From the NCBI RefSeq assembly GCF_050268245.1, contig NZ_JBNNGK010000001.1, forward strand, positions 248,001-312,000: 64,000 nt of DNA, in the 5' to 3' direction. The stretch is from JBNNGK01 sp050268245 (lineage in GTDB: Bacteria; Pseudomonadota; Gammaproteobacteria; Enterobacterales; Enterobacteriaceae). The translations under genes were made by a program, and so were the position numbers. The notes below the pieces were generated by a model. The model saw nothing but the letters and a program-made list of their open reading frames with translations, did not search any database and was not told the origin of the DNA. Positions 50,802-61,179 of the stretch are shown here, piece after piece. The number at the start of each line of letters is the position of its first letter. The first letter of the stretch is position 1.

Positions 50802-53786
50802 ATGGCTAATAACGTATTGGATGCTTTTATCCAACAGGTGTCCTATTCCCCGCATCACCCCGCAATCGTTGATAAACATAATACTATCAACTACCAACAA
50901 GTCGATCGGGACAGCGATCGGTTATGTGCCTTACTACAGCAAAAAGGTATTGGCCCAGGCTGTTATGTTCCACTGATCGCCCAGCGCACCCCCCAGTATA
51001 TTATTGGCCTGCTCGCGATCGTCAAAACGGGTGCCAGTTATATTCCTATTGATGCAGGTTATCCTGAAAAAAGAATAAGCGATATTGTTGCGCAAAGTCA
51101 TTCGCCATTAATATTATTTAGCAATAAATCTATTAACAAGAACATTAATAATCATTCAGAAGAAATTATTAGCGTTGATGAGATTTCATCTATTGAAACC
51201 GCCGACAGGCAACCCATTCATCTTTCAGCCAATGCGGTCGCATATGTTATTTTCACCTCTGGCACCACCGGTAAGCCTAAAGGCGTAGAGATTGAGCATC
51301 ATTCGCTGTGGAATATTATTGATTGGCATAATCGACAATTCGCCATGCAGGCGGATTGCCGCTCAAGTTTGATTGCCGGTATCGGCTTTGACGTCGCGCA
51401 ATGGGAAATTTGGTCGGTGCTAACCAGCGGCGCAACGCTGTATTTGCCCGAAGAAGAGCAGCGCTTACAACCTGCTGCCTTGCTGGATTTCTTTGCCGCC
51501 AAGCAGCTTACGCATGCTTTTGTGCCGACGGTGCTGGTGCCTGATATTGTCAGCTTGCCACAGCCCAGCAACCTGGCGCTGCGTTACCTGTTTACCGCCG
51601 GTGAAAAGCTGGCACCGGTGGATTTAACGGCGCTGCGCTGCCCGCTGATCGATTATTACGGCCCAACCGAAGCGACCATTTTTGCCACCTGGAACCGGGT
51701 GAGCAGTGCCACACCCGCATCGGAGGCAACGATTGGTCATCCGGTGGCTGACACGGAAATATTTATTCTGGACGAACAACTGCAACCGGTGCGTGGCGAT
51801 CAGCCGGGCGAACTGTTCATCAGCGGGCGCTGTTTGGCACGCGGTTATCTGCATAATCCGCAGCTTAGCGCAGAAAAATTCCTGCAACCGCCTCAGTTTG
51901 ATGGCAAACGGCTCTACCGCAGCGGCGACCGCGCACGTTGGCTGCCTGACGGGCGCATCCAATTTCTTGGCCGGTTGGACGATCAAATCAAGATCCGCGG
52001 TAATCGCGTCGAACTGGGGGAAATAGACAGTGTGATCCGGCAAGTCGCGGGGGTAAAAAATGCAGTGACGGTTATCACCGAACCTGAAAATGCCATCGAT
52101 AAAAAGATCGTTGCTTTCCTGGTCGCCGCAGATGGCGATCCCACTTTACTCAATCGCGTAAAATCACAGTTAAAAAACACGCTGCCCGCTTACTTTCTCC
52201 CCTCAGACTATTCACTCCTCTCGCGGCTCCCCATCAATGCGAACGGTAAAACGGATAAAGCGGCACTATTGGCCGATTATGTCGTCACTCAGCCGAGCAC
52301 CGATGGCGTACCGCTTGATGAACCGCAAGAAAAACTCGCCGCGATATGGCGCGATCTGCTGGGGCTGCAACAGATCGGCGCTGATGACAACTTCTTTGAT
52401 ATTGGCGGTCATTCCCTGTTAGCCGCAAAATTAGCCACCGCCATCGCCGAACAGCTTGGGCTAAAAGCCTATGTGCGCGATATTTATGACTACCCCACCG
52501 TCGCCGCGCTAACGCAGGCGCTGGCGGAACGCGCCGGCCATGCGCAACCCAAGGTGGACAGCGAACCGGTGCGTGCCTTGCAAGACGATGTTTACCTTCC
52601 TGCCGACGTACACATCAACCCACAGTTCGATCCGCGCCAGCTCAGCCATCCGCGCGCAATCCTGCTGACCGGTGCCTCCGGTTTTGTCGGTTCCCATCTG
52701 TTAGCAGAACTGCTATCCACCGGTCAGGCGGCTATTTACTGCCTGGTGCGCAGCCCGACCGCTGAGCTTGCCCAATCACGCCTGGATGATGTTTTACAGC
52801 GTTACCACATCCCCCTGAGCGCCGAGCAACGCAGCAGAGTGCATCTGGTGCCCGGTAACCTGGCAGAACATCACTTCGGTTTGAACGAGGCGCAATATCA
52901 GGCGCTCAGCCAGCAGATTGATTGCATTTATCACTCAGCCAGCGCGGTGAACTTCATCCAGCCGTATTCGTATATGAAGCGCGATAACGTGCAGGGCTTG
53001 AGCGAAGTCATTCGTTTTGCTGCCCACCAACGAACCAAACCGTTACTGTTGCTCTCTACGATCTCCGTCTACAGCTGGGGGCATTTACATACCGGTAAAG
53101 AAGTGATGTTAGAGAGCGATGACATCGATCAGAACCTGCCCGCAGTCATTACTGATATTGGTTACGTACGCAGCAAATGGGTCATGGAGAAAATTGCCGA
53201 TCTGGCCGCGCAACAAGGGCTGCCGCTGATGACATTTCGCTTAGGCTATGCCACCAGCCACAGCCAAACCGGCGTCAGCGCCAGTTATCAATGGTGGGGG
53301 CGATTAGTCTCAACCTGTCTGCGTAGTGGCACCGTACCTGACCTGCGCAATTTACGCGAAGGGTTGACGACCGTGGACTACATGACGCGCGCGATTGCTC
53401 ACATCAGCCGCAACCCACAGGCACTCGGGCAAAAATTTAATCTGATCCATGAGCGGCACAACAACCTGACGCTGAAGCAGTTTTTCCAACGGCTTGAGCA
53501 ATATTTTGGCTATCAGTTCCAATGGATGCCGTTCCATGAATGGCGCGCCCAATGGGAACACGACAAAGACGCGCCCTTGTATCCGTTACTCAGCCTGTTC
53601 CGCGATAACATGGTCAATGGCCAATCGACGGTAGAGCTGTATCAAGATACCTATCAGTGGGATTGTCGCAACGTGAAGCAGTTTCTGGCCGGTAGCGGTA
53701 TTGAGGAACCCCGTTTCACCCAGCAGGAATTGGTGAATTATCTAACAAATTCAATAGGGCATGTTCCGTCCTCAGTGCCTGCATAA
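50802..53786 (+). CDS. NRPS-like adenylation-thiolation-thioester reductase
   Basis: 994-residue single-module enzyme. Adenylation domain ~1-490: A3 FTSGTTGKPKGVE (~150), A5 YYGPTEAT (~284), A7 YRSGDRARW, A8 GRLDDQIKIRGNRVELGE (~389), A10 NANGKTDKAAL. Thiolation domain with phosphopantetheine Ser in DDNFFDIGGHSLLAAK (~537). Reductase domain from ~615: LLTGASGFVGSHLLAEL (NADPH) and catalytic Y-x-x-x-K in GYVRSKWVMEK (~788). It would activate an amino or carboxylic acid and release an aldehyde or alcohol. By-eye specificity code is DVWAFAYIFK, matching no code I know. Single gene with AGGAG before its ATG; no other biosynthetic gene or phosphopantetheinyl transferase nearby. Product unknown. 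Confidence 0.88.
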   Translation: MANNVLDAFIQQVSYSPHHPAIVDKHNTINYQQVDRDSDRLCALLQQKGIGPGCYVPLIAQRTPQYIIGLLAIVKTGASYIPIDAGYPEKRISDIVAQSHSPLILFSNKSINKNINNHSEEIISVDEISSIETADRQPIHLSANAVAYVIFTSGTTGKPKGVEIEHHSLWNIIDWHNRQFAMQADCRSSLIAGIGFDVAQWEIWSVLTSGATLYLPEEEQRLQPAALLDFFAAKQLTHAFVPTVLVPDIVSLPQPSNLALRYLFTAGEKLAPVDLTALRCPLIDYYGPTEATIFATWNRVSSATPASEATIGHPVADTEIFILDEQLQPVRGDQPGELFISGRCLARGYLHNPQLSAEKFLQPPQFDGKRLYRSGDRARWLPDGRIQFLGRLDDQIKIRGNRVELGEIDSVIRQVAGVKNAVTVITEPENAIDKKIVAFLVAADGDPTLLNRVKSQLKNTLPAYFLPSDYSLLSRLPINANGKTDKAALLADYVVTQPSTDGVPLDEPQEKLAAIWRDLLGLQQIGADDNFFDIGGHSLLAAKLATAIAEQLGLKAYVRDIYDYPTVAALTQALAERAGHAQPKVDSEPVRALQDDVYLPADVHINPQFDPRQLSHPRAILLTGASGFVGSHLLAELLSTGQAAIYCLVRSPTAELAQSRLDDVLQRYHIPLSAEQRSRVHLVPGNLAEHHFGLNEAQYQALSQQIDCIYHSASAVNFIQPYSYMKRDNVQGLSEVIRFAAHQRTKPLLLLSTISVYSWGHLHTGKEVMLESDDIDQNLPAVITDIGYVRSKWVMEKIADLAAQQGLPLMTFRLGYATSHSQTGVSASYQWWGRLVSTCLRSGTVPDLRNLREGLTTVDYMTRAIAHISRNPQALGQKFNLIHERHNNLTLKQFFQRLEQYFGYQFQWMPFHEWRAQWEHDKDAPLYPLLSLFRDNMVNGQSTVELYQDTYQWDCRNVKQFLAGSGIEEPRFTQQELVNYLTNSIGHVPSSVPA

Positions 53787-53838
53787 TAGTTTTAGGGGCC
53801 GCGTAAGGCTCACCATACAGGCAACTCGTCCGTTTTAT

Positions 53839-53864
53839 CTTGGGGCGAAAACGCTCGCCCCAAG
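53839..53864. terminator. Hairpin between convergent genes
   Basis: Perfect 10-bp stem CTTGGGGCGA/TCGCCCCAAG with a 6-nt loop, in the 83-bp gap between the convergent reductase and hexosaminidase genes. Strict T tracts are lacking on both sides (TTTTAT precedes it on +), so terminator function is likely by position only. Confidence 0.5.
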
Positions 53865-53869
53865 CTGGC

Positions 53870-56260
53870 TTACTGCACCGTCAACGCCTGCAGTAAACTT
53901 TCCAACGGGTATACCGCCGCAATCACCAGCTCATCACGCACCTGCGCCGCGGCATCCAATTGCGCTTGCGCGTGCGCCGCTTCGGCTTTGCTGAGCGGTG
54001 TATTCTGCTGCCAACGCTCCAATAGCGTCAGCCCCAGCGTAGACAGTGCGCCAATATCCTGCGCCACAGGCGCTAACGCTTTCATCTGCGCATGACCGGC
54101 AATCAACGCATTCACCGACGTACCGTTACGTTGCCAACGCAGCAGAGGTGCGCGCAACGCCTCCGCCGCCGCACGGTTATGTCGATCGTTGAGCAACGTC
54201 GCTACCTGTGATGCCATATCGCGCACCACGCCGCTTTCTGGCGGCAGCGCATCGACAAAGCGGTTAAGGGGTTCAAACTGATGATAATTCCCGGCTTTAA
54301 ACTTCAGATGTTGGCGAGTGTAGTAGTGCCCCGGCTCCAGCGCCTCCGCCAAAATTTGTAGCGGCATGATATTGACGCTATTAGCAAGGCGGGTGAACTC
54401 GCGCGCGGTTTGCGCATGCTGTTGTAACCCCACCGACACCACCGACCAGGCATCCACCGCCGCCAAGCGCCGGTACATGTTGTTCTCATCCGTCACGTCC
54501 TGCGCTGACCATAGACGCTCCGCCACGGCAAAAGTACGCGGCCACAGCTTGAGATCGAGCAATGGCGCACGCACGTTTTCCGCCCACAGCGCCGCTTCCC
54601 CCCCGCGAATATTGGCACGCTGCTTGGCATCCGGCACCACCGGCAAGGTACCCGCCGGTATCGACGCCAGTTTCTGGCCGTGGGTCGGATAACGTACATT
54701 GCCCACCCGCGTATAACCGCTCAAGCTCTCCTTTTGCAGCGTCAGCACCGGGCGCGTTTCCCCCATCCAACTGTCGACGCGGAAGGTCACGCGATCCGGC
54801 GCCAGCCAAACAATCTCCTGCACCGCCCGCCGCGATTTACCGTTAAAATCGATAAAGCCGCGCCATCCTTGCTGGCCTTCGATCAACGTGAAACTGCCCT
54901 CAACCGGGCTGCCCTTCAACCGCGGCATGCTAAATTGCCAACTCTGCGCCTGTTCACCCTCGCTCACCGTGCTATCGACGCTGAGCGGCTGCGGCAGGAT
55001 CTCATTGCGGTAGTGATAAGCCGTGCTTTGCGGTTGATCGAGGTAGAAACCGGTAGAGAGTATGCCCTGATACCCTTCCTGAGCGCTGGCGCCCAGCGAG
55101 TCAGGCCCTTGCCATGACTGGATCACAATGGATCGCGGCAGTGATGGATGATAAATTTCATCCCAGCCGACCATCCGCCGCTGGTGTTTTTCGAGGATCT
55201 GCTCAACCCGCTGGTTGAACCAAGCTTGCAGCGCTTGGGTATCCGCCAACTGATGCCGCTGCATCAACGCCTGTACCGCTTTAGACTGTTTCCATTGGGT
55301 AGCGTCCACTTCATCCCCACCGATATGCACATAAGGATCGGGGAAGATCGCCGCCACTTCACCGATAATGGCGTCAATAAACTGATAAACCTGCTCATTG
55401 CTCGGATCCAACGTCGGTTGATGTACGCCCCACTCCCGCTCCATCGTATAGGGGCCCGGCGCACTCATCAGTTCAGGATAGGCCACCGCAATGCTGGAAG
55501 CATGCCCCGGCAAATCGATTTCAGGCACCACGCGAATGCCACGCGCTGCCGCATACGCCACCACCTGTTGCATCTGTTCGCGGCTATAAAACTGCCCGTC
55601 GCTGGCCAACTGTTGCAGCTTCGGATAATGCACAGACGCGAAACGCCATCCCTGATCGTCGGTCAAATGCCAGTGAAAAACATTCAGCTTGGCGGCGGCC
55701 ATGCCGTCTAACTGGCGTAAGATATCGCTCACCGGCAGGAAATGGCGCGCCGAATCGAGCAGCACGCCGCGCCATGGGAAGCGCGGCTCGTCGGCGATCG
55801 CTACCAGCGGCAGGAAGGTATTTTCCGCATCGGTTTGTAACAATTGCAGCAGGGTTTCCATCCCGCGTAGCGCACCAAAGCGGGTATTGGCGTGTAATGT
55901 CACCCCCTGCGGCGTCACCGCCAGTTGATAACGTTCATCACTGTCCGGCTGCGGTTGTGCGGCGACCGGATGTTGGATGGTAATTTCAATGGTTGCACCG
56001 CCCGGCGTCGCCGCAGGCGCTAAAATCCAGCCGGTCTGTAATTCAATACGTTGCCGCCAATTGGCTATCGCATCCGTTAAATCGTCCCCTTGTACCCGGA
56101 TGTTCAACCGGTGATCCAACCGCAGCTTGCCCTGCGGCTGAGTGATGTCCACCTGCTGCGGCCATGGCATCAGCGGCAAGTCGCCCGCAGGCTGCGCCAG
56201 TGCACCGAGTGAAAATAATAGCGATGAAGCCAGTAACGTATAACGGTAAGCTCTATGCAT
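53870..56260 (-). CDS. Beta-N-acetylhexosaminidase (GH20), exported
   Basis: 796-residue glycoside hydrolase. Signal peptide HRAYRYTLLASSLLFSLGALAQ; GH20b-type N-terminal domain; catalytic TIM barrel from ~170 with VFHWHLTDDQGWRF (~200), VPEIDLPGHASS (~250) and the Asp-Glu pair in YVHIGGDEVDATQW (~314), followed by IQSWQG; C-terminal all-helical extension. I start at the ATG at 56260 (GAGGAA upstream) because the signal peptide begins there; the frame continues to 56365. Probably periplasmic or outer-membrane chitobiose/GlcNAc-glycan hydrolysis. Shorter than Serratia chitobiase (~885), so a paralogue. Confidence 0.88.
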   Translation of the reverse strand: MHRAYRYTLLASSLLFSLGALAQPAGDLPLMPWPQQVDITQPQGKLRLDHRLNIRVQGDDLTDAIANWRQRIELQTGWILAPAATPGGATIEITIQHPVAAQPQPDSDERYQLAVTPQGVTLHANTRFGALRGMETLLQLLQTDAENTFLPLVAIADEPRFPWRGVLLDSARHFLPVSDILRQLDGMAAAKLNVFHWHLTDDQGWRFASVHYPKLQQLASDGQFYSREQMQQVVAYAAARGIRVVPEIDLPGHASSIAVAYPELMSAPGPYTMEREWGVHQPTLDPSNEQVYQFIDAIIGEVAAIFPDPYVHIGGDEVDATQWKQSKAVQALMQRHQLADTQALQAWFNQRVEQILEKHQRRMVGWDEIYHPSLPRSIVIQSWQGPDSLGASAQEGYQGILSTGFYLDQPQSTAYHYRNEILPQPLSVDSTVSEGEQAQSWQFSMPRLKGSPVEGSFTLIEGQQGWRGFIDFNGKSRRAVQEIVWLAPDRVTFRVDSWMGETRPVLTLQKESLSGYTRVGNVRYPTHGQKLASIPAGTLPVVPDAKQRANIRGGEAALWAENVRAPLLDLKLWPRTFAVAERLWSAQDVTDENNMYRRLAAVDAWSVVSVGLQQHAQTAREFTRLANSVNIMPLQILAEALEPGHYYTRQHLKFKAGNYHQFEPLNRFVDALPPESGVVRDMASQVATLLNDRHNRAAAEALRAPLLRWQRNGTSVNALIAGHAQMKALAPVAQDIGALSTLGLTLLERWQQNTPLSKAEAAHAQAQLDAAAQVRDELVIAAVYPLESLLQALTVQ

Positions 56261-56394
56261 TGGAAATTCCTCAAAAAATAACAATAAAAACAACCAATGC
56301 GCTAGATAAAGACCGAGTGGCGGGCAGAAGTCCAACCACGGCGATAAAAAGGGGGGATTGATCACACGTCGGCGTCAAACAGAAGTGAACTCAG

Positions 56395-56790
56395 CAACCA
56401 TTGCAAATGGGCGCGGCATGCCACGCCCCTACGATGAGAAACCAGCACACCACCCAACATAACCGCCATCGCCGCCACCGGACATACCAAACCACATCCA
56501 GCACCACCGTGTTGACCGTAGTGGCCGGGCATGCCCGGCCTGTATTCCGGTACCCAACAGCCAACCGGGCGCGGCATGCCACGCCCCTACGATGAGAAAC
56601 CAGCACACCACCCGAGATAACCGGCATCGCCGCCGGGCGCATCGAATCACACCACACCACCGTGTTGACCGTCGTGGCCGGACATGCCCGGCCTGTATGT
56701 ATGCAAGTAGGAAGTCAGCGGCGTCGAGCACACGATCGCCTGACGATGTGCAGGACGCAGCGTGCCACGCCCCGACGAGGTAACCCGGAT
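56395..56790. repeat. Repeat cluster between the hexosaminidase gene and treR
   Basis: Alternating elements: GGGCGCGGCATGCCACGCCC at 56409 and 56567, GGCCGGGCATGCCCGGCC at 56523 and a variant (GGCCGGACATGCCCGGCC) at 56676, period about 155 bp. Repeated phrases GATGAGAAACCAGCACACCACCC and CACCGTGTTGACCGT mark two full units, plus a degenerate third. It occupies most of the 670-bp divergent region; the remaining ~140 bp before treR should hold its promoter. Confidence 0.88.
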
Positions 56791-56929
56791 GTCATCTGCC
56801 AACGCGCGGATCGTTTCGGCAAGGCGGCGATCCTGGCTAGCATCAAGATCCTTTTGGGAAAATGCGCTATTCTGACGGCACCTACATGCGATGAATTTTG
56901 CGCCTTACAGACTAAACGATAAAAAAACC

Positions 56930-57874
56930 ATGCAAAACCGGCTGACAATCAAGGACATCGCCCGCCTGAGCGGCGTTGGCAAATCCACCGTATCACGCGT
57001 CTTGAACCACGAAGGCAGCGTGAGCCCACACACCCGCGAACGGGTGGAAGCGGTGATCCGTCAGCAGGGTTTTACCCCGTCGAAATCGGCACGTGCCATG
57101 CGCGGCCAGAGCGACAAAGTGGTCGGCATCATCGTGTCCCGTCTCGATTCCCCATCGGAAAATCAGGCCGTGCGCACCATGCTGCCGCTGTTGTATCAGC
57201 AAGGTTATGATCCCATCGTGTTGGAAAGCCAGTTCGAGGCCCGGCTGGTACAGGAACATTTGCACGTACTGGCGCAACGCCACGTTGACGGCGTGATCCT
57301 GTTTGGCTTTACCGGTCTGAGTGCCGAGATGCTGCATCCGTGGCAGGATAAAATGGTAGTCATGGTGCGGGAGTACGAAGGGTTTTCCTCGGTCTGTTAT
57401 GACGACGTTGGCGCAGTCAACCTGTTGATGGATAGGCTACGTTACCAAGGCCACCAGCACATCAGTTATCTGGGCGTACAGCAATCGGACGCCACCACCG
57501 GACAGCGCCGCTATCAAGCCTATCTCGATGCCTGCCAGCGCCATCATCTCGTGCCTCATGCAGCGCTAGGCGAGCTTAGCTACCAGAGCGGCTTCCAACT
57601 GGCAGCAGAGGCGATCGGCGAACAGACCGATGCGCTGATTTGCGCGTCGGACAGCATTGCGCTCGGCGCCATCAAGTACCTGCAACAACAGCAAAACGCC
57701 TCGATTCAGGTGTGTGCCATTGGTAACACTCCGCTGCTCAGCTTCCTGTTCCCTGAAACGCTGTCGGTGGAATTCGGCTATGGCAGTGCCGGGTTGCAAG
57801 CCGCACAACAGTTGCTCGGCCAGCTTAACGGCGAACAGGGCATTCGGCGTATTCTGGTTCCCAGCCAACTTTCC
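56930..57874 (+). CDS. treR: Trehalose operon repressor
   Basis: LacI-family regulator of about 315 residues. N-terminal HTH and hinge: NRLTIKDIARLSGVGKSTVSRVLN (2-25) and KSARAMRGQSDKVVGI; C-terminal periplasmic-binding-like domain for trehalose 6-phosphate. I start at the ATG at 56930 (MQNRLTIKD) as in E. coli; the frame from 56891 adds 13 unrelated residues. Frame ends at 57877 including the stop. Upstream of treB on the same strand, with the probable operator between them. Confidence 0.94.
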
Positions 57875-57922
57875 TGATTAAAAAACCCGCTATTTTGATG
57901 TTTTGTGATCGATGCCCCAATC

Positions 57923-57936
57923 TGGGAACGTTCCCA
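57923..57936. promoter_or_regulatory. Probable TreR operator upstream of treB
   Basis: TGGGAACGTTCCCA is a perfect 14-bp palindrome with a central CG, as expected for a LacI-family repressor, 83 bp before the treB ATG. A TGTGATCGATG half-site just upstream (57904-57914) could be part of a CRP site. Confidence 0.75.
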
Positions 57937-58018
57937 TTTCATAAAAAAAGCGGAATGACTAAGCTTTGATCAATTACACAACTCACCTCTGCGCTCTGCC
58001 ATAAAAAAGGTATTCATA

Positions 58019-59434
58019 ATGAGTAAAGTCAACCAGCAGGATATTGACCGCCTGATCGCGTTGGTGGGCGGCCGTGACAATATCGCGACCGTCAGCCACT
58101 GCATTACCCGGCTCCGTTTTGTGCTGAACGACCCCGCCAAAGCCAGCCCGAAAGAAATCGAAACGCTGCGCATGGTCAAAGGCTGTTTCACCAATGCTGG
58201 TCAATTTCAGGTGGTGATTGGCCCAGAAGTGGGTGATTACTATCAAGCGTTGATCGCCAGCGCCAACGTCAGTGAAGCCGGTAAAGAACAGGCTAAGGTG
58301 GCAGCGCGGCAAAATATGACCTGGTTTGAGCGCGCCATTTCGCACTTCGCGGAGATCTTCTTCCCGCTGCTGCCCGCCCTGATCAGCGGTGGTTTAATCC
58401 TCGGCTTTCGTAACGTTATCGGTGACATCCCGATGTCAGACGGCCAAACGCTGGCGCAATCCAGTGCCGGTTGGAAAACCGCTTACGACTTCCTGTGGTT
58501 ACTCGGCGAAGCGATCTTCATGTTCCTGCCGGTAGCCATCTGCTGGTCAACGGTGAAGAAAATGGGCGGCACGCCGGTGCTGGGCATCGTGCTTGGCGTT
58601 ACCTTGGTGTCACCGCAGTTGATGAACTCTTATCTGCTCGGCCAACAGGTGCCGGAGATCTGGAACTTCGGCTGGTTCACCATTGAGAAAGTGGGCTATC
58701 AGGCACAGGTGATCCCGTCGATCCTCGCGGGTATCGCACTCGGCTGGATCGAAACCCGGCTGAAAAAGATCGTACCGGATTACCTCTATCTGGTGGTGGT
58801 GCCGGTCGTTTCACTGCTGCTGGCGGTCTTCCTGGCGCATACGCTGATCGGGCCATTCGGCCGCATGGTGGGTGACGGCGTGGCCTGGGCGGTGAAATCG
58901 GTCATGACCGGCAGCTTTGCGCCGATTGGTGCCGCGTTGTTCGGTTTCCTGTACGCGCCGCTGGTGATTACCGGCGTGCATCAAACCACCTTAGCCATCG
59001 ATATGCAGATGGTACAAAGTATGGGCGGCACGCCGGTATGGCCGATTATCGCGCTGTCGAATATTGCACAGGCCTCTGCGGTGCTGGGCATCATCATCAT
59101 GAGCCGCAAGGCGAACGAACGCGAGATTTCCGTCCCCGCCGCCATTTCCGCCTACCTTGGGGTGACGGAGCCGGCGATGTACGGCATCAACTTGAAATAT
59201 CGTTTCCCGATGCTGTGCGCGATGATCGGTTCCGCCTGTGCTGGGTTGATCTGCGGGCTTGATGGCGTAATGGCTAACGGCATTGGCGTCGGCGGCCTGC
59301 CGGGGATCCTATCGATTAAACCGCAGTTCTGGATGGTGTTCTCGCTGGCAACGCTGGTGGCGATCGTTATCCCGCTACTCCTCACCATTTTGGTTTATCG
59401 GCGTAAAGCGCGCCGGGGCGAACTGCCGGTTTAA
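58019..59434 (+). CDS. treB: Trehalose-specific PTS enzyme IIBC
   Basis: 471-residue phosphotransferase transporter taking up trehalose as trehalose 6-phosphate. N-terminal EIIB with the phosphorylated Cys in TVSHCITRLRFVL (~27), then EIIC with about ten helices from ~105 (FPLLPALISGGLILGFRN) and substrate region GVTEPAMYGINLKYRFPML (~380). Uses the glucose EIIA in E. coli. Close to TreB in length and sequence. Confidence 0.95.
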   Translation: MSKVNQQDIDRLIALVGGRDNIATVSHCITRLRFVLNDPAKASPKEIETLRMVKGCFTNAGQFQVVIGPEVGDYYQALIASANVSEAGKEQAKVAARQNMTWFERAISHFAEIFFPLLPALISGGLILGFRNVIGDIPMSDGQTLAQSSAGWKTAYDFLWLLGEAIFMFLPVAICWSTVKKMGGTPVLGIVLGVTLVSPQLMNSYLLGQQVPEIWNFGWFTIEKVGYQAQVIPSILAGIALGWIETRLKKIVPDYLYLVVVPVVSLLLAVFLAHTLIGPFGRMVGDGVAWAVKSVMTGSFAPIGAALFGFLYAPLVITGVHQTTLAIDMQMVQSMGGTPVWPIIALSNIAQASAVLGIIIMSRKANEREISVPAAISAYLGVTEPAMYGINLKYRFPMLCAMIGSACAGLICGLDGVMANGIGVGGLPGILSIKPQFWMVFSLATLVAIVIPLLLTILVYRRKARRGELPV

Positions 59435-59449
59435 CGCGCGTTACGCAAA

Positions 59450-59478
59450 ATGTAGGGGCCAGGCATGTCTGGCCCGCT
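59450..59478. repeat. Single palindromic element between treB and treC
   Basis: GGGCCAGGCATGTCTGGCCC (59456-59475), preceded by GTAG, is a diverged single copy of the same GCATG-centred family. It lies in the 68-bp gap of the treBC transcript and may stabilise upstream treB mRNA. Confidence 0.8.
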
Positions 59479-59502
59479 GTCACAGTCAAAAGGTATTCTG
59501 TT

Positions 59503-61167
59503 ATGAGCATTTCCCTCCCTTGGTGGCAAAACGGTGTCATCTACCAAATCTACCCGAAAAGTTTTCAAGACAGCACCGGTAACGGCTATGGCGATCTGGC
59601 CGGCGTCACTCAACGGCTGGACTATTTGCAAGAACTGGGTATTGACGCTATTTGGCTGACGCCGGTCTATGTGTCACCGCAGGTGGATAACGGCTATGAC
59701 GTCGCCGATTACTGTGCCATTGATCCGGCGTACGGCACCATGGCGGATTTTGAACAATTGGTGGCCGCGGCGCATCAGCGTAACATCCGCATTGTGATGG
59801 ATATGGTGTTCAACCATACCTCGACGGCGCATCCGTGGTTCCAGGCAGCACAAGATCCCGAGCATCCTCATCGTCAATTTTACATTTGGCGCGACGGTAA
59901 CCAGCAAGCCGCGCCTAATAACTGGCGCTCCAAGTTCGGCGGGCAAGCGTGGCAATGGCATGCTGAAAGCGGCCAATATTATCTGCACCTGTTCGCTACC
60001 GAGCAGGCGGATTTGAACTGGGAACACCCGCCGGTACGCGAAGAATTGAAGAAAATCTGCCACTTCTGGGCCGACAAAGGCGTTGACGGCCTGCGCCTCG
60101 ACGTGATCAATCTGGTGTCCAAGCAACAGAATTTCCCGGACGATGCGCACGGTGACGGCCGTCGTTTTTATACCGATGGGCCACGCATTCACGAGTTTCT
60201 TCAGGAGATGAGCCGCGAGGTGTTCCAGCCGCGCGGTCTGATGACCGTGGGTGAAATGTCATCCACCACGCTGGAACACTGCCAGCGCTATGCCGCGAGC
60301 GGCGGCGAAGAGTTGTCGATGACCTTTAACTTTCATCATCTAAAAGTGGATTACGCCAACGGCGAAAAATGGACGCTGGCCGCACCGGATTATGTGGCGC
60401 TGAAAGACATTTTCCGCCATTGGCAGCAAGGTATGCACAATCGGGCGTGGAACGCCCTGTTCTGGTGTAACCACGATCAACCGCGCATCGTTTCCCGTTT
60501 TGGTGATGAAGGCGAACTGCGTGTTCCTGCCGCCAAGATGCTGGCCATGGTGCTACACGGTATGCAAGGCACACCTTACATCTATCAGGGTGAAGAGTTG
60601 GGCATGACCAACCCCGGCTTCACCCACATTGAGCAGTATCGCGATGTAGAAAGCCTGAACATGTTCGCCGAACTGCGGGCGCAAGGGAAAACGGAGGCAC
60701 AAATGTTGGCGATTTTGGCCTGTAAATCACGCGATAATGGCAGAACGCCGATGCAGTGGAGCAACGCCACGCACGCCGGTTTTACCCAAGGTACACCGTG
60801 GATCGCCTGCGCCGAGAATTATGCACACATCAACGCCGAAGCCGCGCTGGCAGACACCGATTCGGTGTTTTACAGCTATCGGCACCTGATTGCATTGCGT
60901 AAACAGTATCCAATACTGACCCACGGCGATTATCAGGATTTAGCGCCTGAACATCCGGCGCTGTGGTGCTATCAACGCCGTTGGAACGGTCAACGCTTGT
61001 TGGTGGTCGCCAATCTCAGCGGTGAGCCGTTGGACTGGCAAGCAGCAGACGTAATCGCTAGCGACCTGTGGCGTTTGCTGAACAGCAATTACGCCGACGC
61101 CCCTGCATTGCCACAGGCCAGCACATTACGCCCATTCGAAGCCACGTGGTGGTTGCTGGACGCGTAA
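59503..61167 (+). CDS. treC: Trehalose-6-phosphate hydrolase
   Basis: 554-residue GH13 enzyme splitting trehalose 6-phosphate into glucose and glucose 6-phosphate. Motifs: DMVFNHTSTAHPWF (~100), nucleophile Asp in GLRLDVINLVSKQ (~200), acid Glu in GEMSSTT (~250) and NHDQPRIVSRFGD (~323). N-terminal WWQNGVIYQIYPKSFQDS. Matches TreC length. Downstream of treB in the same operon. Confidence 0.95.
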   Translation: MSISLPWWQNGVIYQIYPKSFQDSTGNGYGDLAGVTQRLDYLQELGIDAIWLTPVYVSPQVDNGYDVADYCAIDPAYGTMADFEQLVAAAHQRNIRIVMDMVFNHTSTAHPWFQAAQDPEHPHRQFYIWRDGNQQAAPNNWRSKFGGQAWQWHAESGQYYLHLFATEQADLNWEHPPVREELKKICHFWADKGVDGLRLDVINLVSKQQNFPDDAHGDGRRFYTDGPRIHEFLQEMSREVFQPRGLMTVGEMSSTTLEHCQRYAASGGEELSMTFNFHHLKVDYANGEKWTLAAPDYVALKDIFRHWQQGMHNRAWNALFWCNHDQPRIVSRFGDEGELRVPAAKMLAMVLHGMQGTPYIYQGEELGMTNPGFTHIEQYRDVESLNMFAELRAQGKTEAQMLAILACKSRDNGRTPMQWSNATHAGFTQGTPWIACAENYAHINAEAALADTDSVFYSYRHLIALRKQYPILTHGDYQDLAPEHPALWCYQRRWNGQRLLVVANLSGEPLDWQAADVIASDLWRLLNSNYADAPALPQASTLRPFEATWWLLDA

Positions 61168-61179
61168 TGCCCAACGCCG

